45,078 nucleotides of DNA from a bacterium (GTDB lineage: Bacteria > Patescibacteriota > Minisyncoccia > Phycocordibacterales > JAUSHB01). The notes under the pieces were generated by a model. It had not been told where the DNA came from. It searched no databases and was given only the letters and a program-made list of their open reading frames with translations. The number at the start of each line of letters is the position of its first letter. Within the stretch, counting starts at the first letter, position 1. The stretch spans positions 140,675 through 185,752 of the forward strand of contig JAUSHB010000013.1 of assembly GCA_030648955.1 (NCBI GenBank). Reading direction: 5' to 3'. Shown here in pieces: positions 1 through 6,819 of this stretch. The position numbers and the translations under genes were made by a program.

Positions 1-117
1 AAAGACGAGATCGACTTTATCGGGGAATTTTTCAACGTGCGGAATCACATCATTTATATCAGAGCGAAAGAGATCGAAGGCGCGCCAAAGTTAAAAAAAC
101 ACTTCAATATTTCTTAA
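1..117 (+). CDS. C-terminal end of an unidentified protein (partial)
   Basis: The window opens inside a reading frame that stays open for 38 codons and stops at TAA (115-117). The visible tail is charged with a short hydrophobic stretch (NHIIYIRAKEIEG). It contains no motif I recognise, so no function is offered. The stop is followed by an AT-rich stretch and then a perfect palindrome at 155-208 that may end its transcript. The true start lies before the window. Confidence 0.55.
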   Translation, partial: KDEIDFIGEFFNVRNHIIYIRAKEIEGAPKLKKHFNIS

Positions 118-154
118 GGAAAATATTGTTTTCAATAAAGCGTATCCCGATTGC

Positions 155-208
155 ATCACAATTATTATGTATTCCAAGTCATGACTTGGAATACATAATA
201 ATTGTGAT
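155..208. repeat. 54-bp perfect palindrome (CCAAGTCATGACTTGG core)
   Basis: Each arm is 27 nt and the match is exact about the centre at 181/182. The core is CCAAGTCATGACTTGG and the outer part is AT-rich (TATTATGTATT and its complement). A diverged copy lies at 7681-7722, also upstream of a G-rich promoter and a small hypothetical gene. It could act as a terminator or be a REP-like element; there is no T-tract on either side. Confidence 0.85.
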
Positions 209-274
209 AATAATAGTCGGGAGTGGTAGACAGAGAGGATGTGATTGTTGGGAATGGGGGTGTTGATTTGGGGC

Positions 275-306
275 TTGCGGGTTTTTGCGGGGGGGGGGGG
301 TAGAAT
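275..306 (+). promoter_or_regulatory. Promoter with 12-G tract in the spacer
   Basis: A -35-like TTGCGG (275-280) is followed by a spacer ending in twelve consecutive G (289-300) that directly touches the -10 box TAGAAT (301-306). The spacer is 20 nt, three longer than the optimum. The same -35 word, with a 9-G tract and an exact 17-nt spacer, is found at 9129-9157. The layout resembles phase-variable promoters with homopolymer spacers; activity is inferred. Confidence 0.5.
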
Positions 307-361
307 TAAGTCGGGTTAGTTATTAAGGTACTAAGTTTAAAAGTTAAGAGGAGATAAAACT

Positions 362-568
362 ATGAGTATAGAAGGTAATATAGAAAAAGATATTGATCCT
401 GCGCAAGGGGTAATGAACAGACACCTTGGATACATGGAGATTGGGCAAGTCCGTGAGATAAGCGCAGAGGACTTAGCAGACTTATTACTAAAGTTAAAAG
501 TAGAGACCAAGGCTGGTTTTGACCAAAATCTCTCTGGAACTACTGAGGGTGATATGGGGAAATTTTAA
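362..568 (+). CDS. Small acidic hypothetical protein (68 aa)
   Basis: I do not recognise this protein. It is short, acidic and soluble-looking, with one predicted amphipathic helix (SAEDLADLLLKLKVE, near residues 34-48) and no membrane segment or Cys motif. The start is supported by a clear Shine-Dalgarno GAGGAG ten nucleotides before ATG, one of few strong ones in the window. It is a single-gene unit between the G-tract promoter at 275-306 and the terminator at 666-698. It could be a small regulatory or structural protein; nothing in the sequence decides this. Confidence 0.6.
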   Translation: MSIEGNIEKDIDPAQGVMNRHLGYMEIGQVREISAEDLADLLLKLKVETKAGFDQNLSGTTEGDMGKF

Positions 569-665
569 TATTCCTATACAGGGTTTAGTACTTCTCCGGA
601 ACGTAAACATCACACCGTGTTTGTTCGAAGAGTCGAATAAACAGTTTTGACATTAATTTGATTTT

Positions 666-698
666 AAAAGCGAATCTAAAGGTTCGCTTTTATTTTTT
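666..698 (+). terminator. Rho-independent terminator
   Basis: Nine-base-pair stem AAAAGCGAA/TTCGCTTTT with an 8-nt loop, followed by ATTTTTT. It serves the small gene ending at 568 and overlaps the last codons of the convergent HIT gene. Confidence 0.75.
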
Positions 699-1083
699 GA
701 GCAACATTATCAATCTCGCCATCCTGGTAGGGTTTTCCATGCCAATGCTCATGTCCGTCATTTTTGAATCGCGGCATGATGTGAATATGCGCGTGAAATA
801 CTAATTGTCCGGCGGCGGAGTCGTTATTCATTCCGATATTTATTCCGTCTGCCCCGACAGATTTTTTTATGGCAATCGCCAGCTTTTTTATTGTTGGTGT
901 AAGGTTTGCAAGGACATCGTCCGGCATTTCATAGAGATTTGCAAAATGTTTTTTGGGGACAAGGAGTGTGTGTCCGGCGTTTATCGGCTTAATATCTAAA
1001 AATGCATACGAATGTTGATCCTCGTATACTTTTGCGGAAGGGATATCGCCGTTTATGATTTTACAAAAGAGGCAATCGTTCAT
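676..1083 (-). CDS. HIT-family nucleotide hydrolase (Hint-like)
   Basis: A 135-aa protein of the histidine triad family, which hydrolyses nucleoside phosphoramidates or dinucleotides in the cytoplasm. The active-site motif HAHIHIMPR is present, as is the N-terminal zinc-type pair CLFC and the typical GxNIGxNN stretch (GINIGMNND). The start at MNDCLFC is chosen over a frame-open ATG 36 nt upstream because Hint proteins begin just before the CxxC and because a -10 box TATACT (1090-1095 on the minus strand) lies six nucleotides before it, which implies a leaderless mRNA. It is divergent from recJ. A second, more diverged HIT gene lies at 5581-6015. Confidence 0.9.
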   Translation of the reverse strand: MNDCLFCKIINGDIPSAKVYEDQHSYAFLDIKPINAGHTLLVPKKHFANLYEMPDDVLANLTPTIKKLAIAIKKSVGADGINIGMNNDSAAGQLVFHAHIHIMPRFKNDGHEHWHGKPYQDGEIDNVAQKIKANL

Positions 1084-1109
1084 GTGATTAGTATAACGCG
1101 TAACAGAGC

Positions 1110-1165
1110 AAAATTCCAAGGACTGTCCTTAAGTCGGGCTCCCCAAGGACAGTCCTTGGAATTTT
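1110..1165. repeat. Inverted repeat with 21-bp perfect arms between HIT and recJ
   Basis: Arms at 1110-1130 and 1145-1165 are exact complements around a 14-nt loop. Each arm contains its own palindrome (AAGGACTGTCCTT or AAGGACAGTCCTT). The related palindrome AAGGACAGTCCTT recurs at 24010-24022. The TTGGAA words at the outer ends lie where -35 boxes would be for the divergent HIT and recJ promoters (spacers of about 18 and 20 nt), so the element may be both a repeat and an operator. Confidence 0.85.
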
Positions 1166-1187
1166 AGTACCCCGCATGTGCTAGAAT
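1156..1187 (+). promoter_or_regulatory. Extended -10 promoter of recJ (leaderless)
   Basis: Extended -10 TGCTAGAAT ends at 1187 and the recJ ATG is at 1195, so transcription should start at or next to the A of ATG. A possible -35 TTGGAA (1156-1161) sits in the inverted repeat arm at a long 20-nt spacing. No Shine-Dalgarno is present. Confidence 0.6.
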
Positions 1188-1194
1188 TCAATCC

Positions 1195-2889
1195 ATGACA
1201 AAGAAAACAGCAGTGATCGATGATAAATTCTCTACGTACCACCCTCTTACGCAAACACTTCTTAAAAATCGTGGGATTACTACAAGCGGAGAAGCGGAAA
1301 AATTTCTCCATCCAGACTATGAGCACGACATTCATGATCCATTTCTGATTCTCAATATGGAAAAAGCGGTGGAGCGTATATTACGCGCGATCGATGCGAA
1401 AGAAAAAATCGTTGTGTATGGAGACTATGACTGCGACGGTATTCCTGGAAGCGTCATCCTTCATGATTTTTTTAAAAAAATAGGATACAAACATTTTGAG
1501 AATTACATTCCGCACCGACACGACGAAGGATATGGACTCAACACTGACGCTGTCGATGAGTTTGCAAAAAACGGCACCGGGCTTCTTATTACCGTCGATT
1601 GTGGCATCACTGATGTAAAAGAAGTAGCTCACGCAAACAGCTTCGGCATTGATGTTATTATTACCGACCACCATCTCCCGCAAGAAATTATTCCGTCTGC
1701 ATATGCAATTTTAAATTCCAAACAAAAAGGCGATACATATCCCGACAATATGCTCTGCGGTGCGGGCCTTGCGTGGAAGCTCGTGCAAGCATTACTCAAA
1801 AAAAGAGCGAAAGAATGGAATGTAGGAGAAGGGTGGGAAAAATGGCTTTTGGATATGGCGGGACTTTCAACGATTGCCGATATGGTGCCGCTCCGCAATG
1901 AAAACAGGGTGCTTGCACATTATGGACTCAAGGTTCTGCGAAAAAGTCCGCGTCCCGGACTTATGAAACTACTTCGAAAACTGCGTGTGGACCAACGATA
2001 TCTCACTGAAGAAGATGTTGGGTTTACGATTGCTCCGCGGATCAACGCCGCATCAAGGATGGGAATACCACTCGATGCATTTCGGCTTCTTTCAACCACT
2101 GACGAGACTGAAGCGGATCTCTTGTCGGATCATTTGAACGAGATGAATGAAACACGAAAGGGTGTGGTTGCGGTAATGATCAAAGAGGCGAAGAAAAAAA
2201 TTGCATTGCGCGAAATGCGAGAAGTGATTGTTGTGGGAAATCCTGCATGGAAACCGGGAGTATTGGGACTTGCGGCAAACCGTCTTATGGAAGATTACGA
2301 GCGACCGGTATTTGTATGGGGAAGAGAGGGCGGTACTCATATAAAAGGATCATGTCGCTCCGACGGAAGTATTAATGTGGTGGAACTTATGGTGAGCGTG
2401 CGGCAAGGAATTTTTCTTGATGTGGGAGGGCATGAGCTTGCCGGCGGTTTCTCGATATCACACGAGCAGATCCATTTTCTTGAAGAAGAAATTCTTTTGG
2501 CTCACGGAAAGATTGAAAAAAAAGAAGCAAAAAAATTAATGGCAATCGACAGCACGCTTTCTCTTGACCAAGTAACATGGGAGACACAAAGACTTGTTGA
2601 ACAACTCGCGCCATTTGGTATCGGGAATCCCAAGCCGTTGTTTCTTTTTGAGAATATTGAGATCGGGGGAGTAAAAATATTCGGGAAAGAAAAAAATCAT
2701 CTCGAATTGCAATTTGAAAATAATGTCGGCAAAAAAATTCCCGCCATCGGATTCTTCATTTCACAGGAAAATTTTAAAACTGCAGTCGAAGAAGGCAAGT
2801 TTATAAATCTTTTTGCTACGCTCGAAAAATCAATGTTTCGAGGAAGGCCGGAACTTCGTTTACGGATTGTTGATATTCAAAAAGTTTGA
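1195..2889 (+). CDS. recJ: Single-stranded-DNA-specific exonuclease RecJ
   Basis: A 564-aa 5'-3' single-strand DNA exonuclease acting in recombination and repair. The DHH phosphoesterase motifs are visible: VVYGDYDCDG (about residues 75-84), VDCGITD, and the signature TDHHLP (about 157). The DHHA1 domain is marked by GGHELAGGF, and an OB-like C-terminal region follows. The length matches the RecJ family. The start follows an extended -10 box by seven nucleotides. The stop is TGA, which overlaps the -35 box of the next gene. Together with ComEC and the pilus-type genes it could process incoming single-stranded DNA (inference). Confidence 0.96.
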   Translation: MTKKTAVIDDKFSTYHPLTQTLLKNRGITTSGEAEKFLHPDYEHDIHDPFLILNMEKAVERILRAIDAKEKIVVYGDYDCDGIPGSVILHDFFKKIGYKHFENYIPHRHDEGYGLNTDAVDEFAKNGTGLLITVDCGITDVKEVAHANSFGIDVIITDHHLPQEIIPSAYAILNSKQKGDTYPDNMLCGAGLAWKLVQALLKKRAKEWNVGEGWEKWLLDMAGLSTIADMVPLRNENRVLAHYGLKVLRKSPRPGLMKLLRKLRVDQRYLTEEDVGFTIAPRINAASRMGIPLDAFRLLSTTDETEADLLSDHLNEMNETRKGVVAVMIKEAKKKIALREMREVIVVGNPAWKPGVLGLAANRLMEDYERPVFVWGREGGTHIKGSCRSDGSINVVELMVSVRQGIFLDVGGHELAGGFSISHEQIHFLEEEILLAHGKIEKKEAKKLMAIDSTLSLDQVTWETQRLVEQLAPFGIGNPKPLFLFENIEIGGVKIFGKEKNHLELQFENNVGKKIPAIGFFISQENFKTAVEEGKFINLFATLEKSMFRGRPELRLRIVDIQKV

Positions 2890-2913
2890 CTTTTGTATTT
2901 TTATGACTATGCT
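2886..2913 (+). promoter_or_regulatory. Promoter of the gene at 2946
   Basis: TTGACT (2886-2891), a 16-nt spacer and TATGCT (2908-2913). The -35 box overlaps the recJ stop codon. Confidence 0.5.
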
Positions 2914-2945
2914 GTGTTAAGATAAAATTTTGTGAGGACGACGTG

Positions 2946-3284
2946 ATGAGTCGCACATTTGATCTTGAAGAATTCAGAAACTGCACTGAGGGGAGTACTT
3001 TTTTGGTAACTGTTGGACCAGTATGGAAATCGAACCTATTGGCGCGCGACATACAAAAACCCCAAAAAATCATTCTCCGTGTTGAAAAAATATTTCACAC
3101 GGCGTACTCTCTTACGTTCAAAGTTTTTTTTGTTCGACAAGGGAAGAAGTATGGCGAACGATATCTCAATCTTGATATTATGAAAAATCTTTGGACGTAT
3201 ACCAAAGACGAAAAAATGGGGTATCTTGTGCGTGGTGATCCGCGTGTGGTGATTGATATAAAAATAACACACCACAAAAATTAA
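2946..3284 (+). CDS. Hypothetical basic protein (112 aa)
   Basis: I do not recognise this protein. It is basic and soluble, rich in beta-forming residues (TFLVTVGPVWK, IILRVEKIFH, LTFKVFFVRQG), and might be a small beta-barrel; no catalytic motif is visible. ATG 2946 is preferred to GTG 2943 because the Shine-Dalgarno GAGGA (2934-2938) is then seven nucleotides away. It is a one-gene unit, with its own promoter overlapping the end of recJ and a strong terminator at 3287-3319. Confidence 0.65.
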   Translation: MSRTFDLEEFRNCTEGSTFLVTVGPVWKSNLLARDIQKPQKIILRVEKIFHTAYSLTFKVFFVRQGKKYGERYLNLDIMKNLWTYTKDEKMGYLVRGDPRVVIDIKITHHKN

Positions 3285-3286
3285 TT

Positions 3287-3319
3287 AAAAAACCGCTTAC
3301 AAAGAAGCGGTTTTTTTTA
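3287..3319 (+). terminator. Rho-independent terminator
   Basis: Twelve-bp stem AAAAAACCGCTT/AAGCGGTTTTTT with loop ACAAAG and a run of T. It ends the transcript of the gene at 2946. Confidence 0.9.
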
Positions 3320-3342
3320 TTTTCCTCGTTTCCATATATGTG

Positions 3343-3348
3343 TATAAT
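3343..3348 (+). promoter_or_regulatory. -10 box of rnhA (leaderless)
   Basis: TATAAT preceded by TG one nucleotide upstream (extended -10). It ends six nucleotides before ATG 3355, so the mRNA should start at the start codon. Confidence 0.65.
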
Positions 3349-3354
3349 ATAAAA

Positions 3355-4071
3355 ATGAACATCATTACTATTTTTACTGACGGCAGTTCATTGGGGAATC
3401 CCGGTCCTGGTGGGTGGGGGGCGATTATTGCGGAAGGAGAAAATGTTCTTGAACTTGGCGGTAACGAGAAACACACTACCAACAATAGGATGGAGCTTAC
3501 CGGAGCTATCAGTGCGATCGAAGCTGTTAAAAATAAAAAAGAAAATATCACCCTTCATACCGATTCGCGCTATGTCATTCATGGCATTACCCAATGGGTT
3601 ACAGAATGGAAGAAACGCGATTGGATGACCAAGGCAAAAAAGCCGGTTGAGAATCGTGATTTATGGGAAAAACTTTCTCATCTTGTTGATACACGTGCAA
3701 AACTTGGGAATATCTCATGGGAACACGTTGGGGGACATGTGGGAATTGCCGGCAATGAGCGTGCCGACAAAATTGCAACCTCGTACGCAAAAGGAGAAAA
3801 ACTAGAACTCTATCACGGACCATTTGCGAACTATGAACATGATATTAAAAATACGACTGCAAGTGGAAAAAAGACAAGAACCCGCAGTGCATCCCGAGCG
3901 CGTTCGCGCGTGAAAGCATATTCATATTTAAGTCTTGTGAACGGCGTACTCAAAAAGCACATAACATGGGAAGAATGCGAAAAACGTGTCAAAGGTGTGC
4001 GCGGAGTAAAATTCAAAAAAGCGATCAGCAAAGAAGACGAGAAAAAAATTCGCGCGGAGTGGGGCGTATAA
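3355..4071 (+). CDS. rnhA: Ribonuclease HI with a C-terminal hybrid-binding-like domain
   Basis: Degrades RNA in RNA-DNA hybrids (primers, R-loops). The RNase HI fold spans residues 1-150, with catalytic acidic positions in FTDGSSLGNPGPGGWG, NRMELTGAISAIEA, HTDSRYVIHG and GNERADKIA. The protein is 238 aa, about 85 longer than bacterial RNase HI. After a basic linker, the last 50 residues (SLVNGVLKKHITWEECEKRV and GVKFKKA) resemble the viroplasmin/hybrid-binding domain (W-x-E-C-x3-V ... F-K), which in eukaryotic RNase H1 lies at the N terminus. The start at MNIITIFTDGSS is fixed by the -10 box six nucleotides upstream; an ATG five codons earlier overlaps that box and is rejected. Confidence 0.93.
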   Translation: MNIITIFTDGSSLGNPGPGGWGAIIAEGENVLELGGNEKHTTNNRMELTGAISAIEAVKNKKENITLHTDSRYVIHGITQWVTEWKKRDWMTKAKKPVENRDLWEKLSHLVDTRAKLGNISWEHVGGHVGIAGNERADKIATSYAKGEKLELYHGPFANYEHDIKNTTASGKKTRTRSASRARSRVKAYSYLSLVNGVLKKHITWEECEKRVKGVRGVKFKKAISKEDEKKIRAEWGV

Positions 4072-4079
4072 ATAATAAG

Positions 4080-4085
4080 TATACT
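4080..4085 (+). promoter_or_regulatory. -10 box of comEC (near-leaderless)
   Basis: TATACT lies eight nucleotides before ATG 4094 and just after the rnhA stop codon. No Shine-Dalgarno is present. Confidence 0.45.
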
Positions 4086-4093
4086 AATTTTTT

Positions 4094-5584
4094 ATGCGCG
4101 CGCAGTGGTTTCTCATTTTGGTCGCAGGTTTCACAATCGGAGTGGCGTTTCGATCATTCATTAATCTTGGGGGTGCGTTCACACTGTTTCTCATTTTTAC
4201 AGCAGTCTCGCTATTTCTTTTCTTTGTCACGAGAAGAGAAAAAAGGGTTATTCTCGTGTCACTCATCATGTTTTCTATTGGATTGGGAATGTTTCGGTAC
4301 GACCTATCAGACTTATACCATGGGGACCCTTTTCTTAATGATCACATTGAAAACGAAATTTCTGTTCGCGGGTTTGTGAGCGAGGAGCCTGACCTACGAA
4401 GTGATCATGTTAATCTTACGGTTGATATTGTCGAAATTGATACTACGGGAGAAAAACATCCGGTAAAAACTCGTGCACTTGTCATCACCGACCGGTATCC
4501 GTCCTGGAACTATGGAGATGAAATCTCTGCGTCCGGGAAACTTCTATTGCCGAAAAATTTTGAACAATCAGATACAGAGAGATTGTTTGATTACGTTTCA
4601 TATCTTGCGAAAGACGGAATCTTCTATCAATTTATTCGTCCAGATATCTCGCGTGTTGGGGAAGGGAAGGGGAATGTTATCAAGCGAGAACTTCTTTTAC
4701 TTAAGCACGCATTTCTTGATCGGGTTTCACGCGTTATTCCCGAACCGGAGAGCTCTCTTTTGGGTGGGTTATTGGTTGGCGCGAAACAATCTCTCGGGAA
4801 AGATCTCTTGGATGATTTTCGCATCGCGGGAGTGATTCACATTGTCGTTTTGTCTGGGTATAACCTTACGATTGTTGCGGAAGCGATCATGAGATTTTTC
4901 TCTTTTGCTCCGCGCATGGCGGGCCTCATGCTTGGCGGTGGTTCGATCATCCTTTTTTCAATCATGACGGGCGCAGGCGCGACAGTTGTACGCGCGTCCA
5001 TCATGGCACTTCTCGCACTTCTTGCGCGGGCAACAGGGAGGGTGTATGAGATCACCCTTACGCTTCTTTTTGCCGGGTTTGTGATGCTTCTCTATAATCC
5101 AAAAATTCTTATCTTCGATCCCTCATTCCAACTTTCATTTCTTGCAACACTCGGGCTTATCCACGGTGCGCCCCTTCTCGAGAAGCATCTCAAATTTATT
5201 ACGAAAACTTTTGGGCTTCGCGATATTGTTTCCGCGACGCTTGCAACCCAGATCTTTGTCCTCCCACTCCTTCTTTACATGATGGGAAAATTTTCCATCG
5301 TATCATTGCCGGTAAACCTTCTTATTCTCCCGTTTATTCCGCTCACCATGCTTTTTGGATTTCTCGCCGGAGCGGCGGGTTTTGTAAGTATTTTTTTCTC
5401 GTTTCCTTTTGCGTTTATCGCGCACTTGTTTCTTTGGTACGAACTCAAGGTTGTTGAAGTTGCCGCGGCGGTTCCCTTTGCGTCTATCGGGGTGTTTGTA
5501 TTTCCCGCATGGCTTATGATTATGGTATACACAGTATTTGCGATCGTTCCTTATCTTTTTTATATGAAATTAAAATCCGCCTAA
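4094..5584 (+). CDS. comEC: ComEC/Rec2 DNA-uptake channel, without its MBL domain
   Basis: An inner-membrane channel for single-stranded DNA in natural transformation. Residues 1-65 hold the N-terminal membrane segments. Residues 80-180 are the soluble OB-like (DUF4131) part. The Competence-family membrane core follows, with VVLSGYNLTIVAEAIMRFF and MTGAGATVVRASIMALLALL as recognisable motifs. At 496 aa it stops after the membrane core and lacks the C-terminal metallo-beta-lactamase domain of full-length ComEC; that domain is probably supplied by the separate gene at 6820. Its TAA overlaps the stop of the convergent HIT gene within the shared bases CTAA. Confidence 0.93.
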   Translation: MRAQWFLILVAGFTIGVAFRSFINLGGAFTLFLIFTAVSLFLFFVTRREKRVILVSLIMFSIGLGMFRYDLSDLYHGDPFLNDHIENEISVRGFVSEEPDLRSDHVNLTVDIVEIDTTGEKHPVKTRALVITDRYPSWNYGDEISASGKLLLPKNFEQSDTERLFDYVSYLAKDGIFYQFIRPDISRVGEGKGNVIKRELLLLKHAFLDRVSRVIPEPESSLLGGLLVGAKQSLGKDLLDDFRIAGVIHIVVLSGYNLTIVAEAIMRFFSFAPRMAGLMLGGGSIILFSIMTGAGATVVRASIMALLALLARATGRVYEITLTLLFAGFVMLLYNPKILIFDPSFQLSFLATLGLIHGAPLLEKHLKFITKTFGLRDIVSATLATQIFVLPLLLYMMGKFSIVSLPVNLLILPFIPLTMLFGFLAGAAGFVSIFFSFPFAFIAHLFLWYELKVVEVAAAVPFASIGVFVFPAWLMIMVYTVFAIVPYLFYMKLKSA

Positions 5585-6015
5585 TGGTTTTCAATAGCAG
5601 ATTTTATTCTTGAAATCGTTGAGGCGATTTCTTCTTCGGTGAGTATCGTTCGCTCCATTCCAGCATGATCAACATCGCCTATGTGCACATTGGGGATAAG
5701 ATGATAATGTAAATGCGAAACAGATTTTCCCGTGAGGTCTCCCTCGCGTACAATGAGCGAAATATTACTATAACCGAGTTTCTGAAGAATCCTTAGACCT
5801 GTTTTTTGTAAGTCATAAACATCTTTTATTTCCTCGTCGGTAACCTCAAGAATATTTTCTGTATGGCGTTTGGGAATAACCAAAAGATGGTCTTTGTGGT
5901 ACGGAGCCAATGCGTATGTTAAAAAAGCATTTTTGTTTTGCAGTATTTCTTGATTATCAACGAGGATACAGAAATGACACTCTTTAGTATTTTTTAAAAA
6001 TTCGCTGTATTTCAT
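5581..6015 (-). CDS. HIT-family protein, second paralogue
   Basis: A 144-aa histidine triad protein with active-site motif HLHYHLIP (canonical HxHxH) and an N-terminal CHFC pair. The spacing of VREGDLTGKSVSHLHYH fits HIT hydrolases. It is only distantly similar to the HIT protein at 676-1083, so it probably has a different nucleotide substrate. Its stop shares bases with the comEC stop (tail-to-tail overlap of four bases), so the two genes have no terminator between them. No Shine-Dalgarno is visible; a TATATT box about eight nucleotides upstream would give a short or absent leader. Confidence 0.88.
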   Translation of the reverse strand: MKYSEFLKNTKECHFCILVDNQEILQNKNAFLTYALAPYHKDHLLVIPKRHTENILEVTDEEIKDVYDLQKTGLRILQKLGYSNISLIVREGDLTGKSVSHLHYHLIPNVHIGDVDHAGMERTILTEEEIASTISRIKSAIENH

Positions 6016-6055
6016 GTTGAGAAAATATATTAAAATTTACGCATGTAATATTTTT

Positions 6056-6655
6056 TTATACACCTTTGTTTTCAATCTCCGAAATGACTTCTTTACTATT
6101 CATAAACTTATAAAATACTGTTGCGACGATGAGTGCGATGAACGCAAGCACTACTGCGTATGCGCCAAACACATGTGCGCTTTTGCCAAAATAATATCCG
6201 ATAGCCAAAAACGCAAATGGCCAGATCGATGATGAAACTAAAATTATGATGGCGTAAAGTGGGCGGTTCATGTGTGCAATGCCAGCGGGAATCGGGATAA
6301 ATACTTTGAGTGCGGGAATGAGTTTGCCCACAAAAAGAAACCAAGCACCTTTTTTATTGAACGCGATCTGCAATTTTTTTAGTTCACGTTCCGGAAAAAT
6401 TTTCCAGCGGGTGAGATAGACGAGTCCTTTACTGCGTGCAAGTTCATAGAGAATGATGTTGCCGATTGTATTTCCGAGTGCCCCCGCGATAACCACAGCG
6501 AAAAGATTCAAATGTCCGGTGAAGACAAAATATCCGGCAATGATGTAGAGGATCTGACTTGATGGAAAACTTACCACTCCATTTGAGATCATCAGAAAAA
6601 AAATTCCCGCGTATCCGGAGAATAAAATTATTGACTCGATAGTTTCTTGGGACAT
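6056..6655 (-). CDS. DedA/SNARE-associated (VTT domain) membrane protein
   Basis: A 199-aa integral membrane protein of the DedA/VTT family, members of which act in lipid carrier recycling and membrane homeostasis. The family signature is present as FLFVGKLIPALKVFIPIPAG (glycine and proline re-entrant loop), preceded by GNTIGNIILYELARSKG and followed by two further membrane segments. Length and segment order are typical. The promoter -10 TAGAAT (6662-6667, minus strand; extended TGTTAGAAT) ends six nucleotides before ATG, again a leaderless arrangement. It lies 40 nt upstream of the HIT gene on the same strand and could be co-transcribed with it. Confidence 0.9.
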   Translation of the reverse strand: MSQETIESIILFSGYAGIFFLMISNGVVSFPSSQILYIIAGYFVFTGHLNLFAVVIAGALGNTIGNIILYELARSKGLVYLTRWKIFPERELKKLQIAFNKKGAWFLFVGKLIPALKVFIPIPAGIAHMNRPLYAIIILVSSSIWPFAFLAIGYYFGKSAHVFGAYAVVLAFIALIVATVFYKFMNSKEVISEIENKGV

Positions 6656-6661
6656 ACGTTC

Positions 6662-6667
6662 ATTCTA
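6662..6667 (-). promoter_or_regulatory. Extended -10 box of the dedA-like gene (leaderless)
   Basis: TGTTAGAAT on the minus strand; the box ends six nucleotides before ATG 6655. Confidence 0.6.
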
Positions 6668-6738
6668 ACACAGCTCACGGTGTACTTAAGGGACTTGTCC
6701 CGTTAGAGATTATCCAGTTTGTTCTTTGGCGAGTAAGT

Positions 6739-6744
6739 TATACT
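6739..6744 (+). promoter_or_regulatory. -10 box of the transcript carrying the MBL gene
   Basis: TATACT ends eight nucleotides before ATG 6753, the first codon of a 20-codon upstream frame, so the transcript would begin next to that ATG rather than at the MBL gene. Confidence 0.45.
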
Positions 6745-6752
6745 ATATATAA

Positions 6753-6815
6753 ATGTTCAAGAGGATTGGGAAAGGTTATTTAATTATGCCCCGATGTTAT
6801 CGGGGTTATCTCTAA
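6753..6815 (+). CDS. Possible 20-codon leader peptide upstream of the MBL gene
   Basis: Starts eight nucleotides after a TATACT box and ends at TAA five nucleotides before the MBL ATG, in a different frame. It contains a perfect 7-bp hairpin CCCCGAT-GTT-ATCGGGG (6789-6805). The peptide is basic and aromatic (MFKRIGKGYLIMPRCYRGYL). It may couple translation to the MBL gene by reinitiation; it could also be a chance frame in a 5' UTR. Confidence 0.3.
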   Translation: MFKRIGKGYLIMPRCYRGYL

Positions 6816-6819
6816 TGGG

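Noticed and set aside
2884-2889. UGA as a sense codon (as in Gracilibacteria/Absconditabacteria)
   Set aside because: recJ and the LOG-family gene end at TGA at the expected family length, and no in-frame TGA occurs within the conserved genes.
4837-5055. Antisense frames within comEC
   Set aside because: They are open because of the codon bias of the membrane protein; no start signals or recognisable products.
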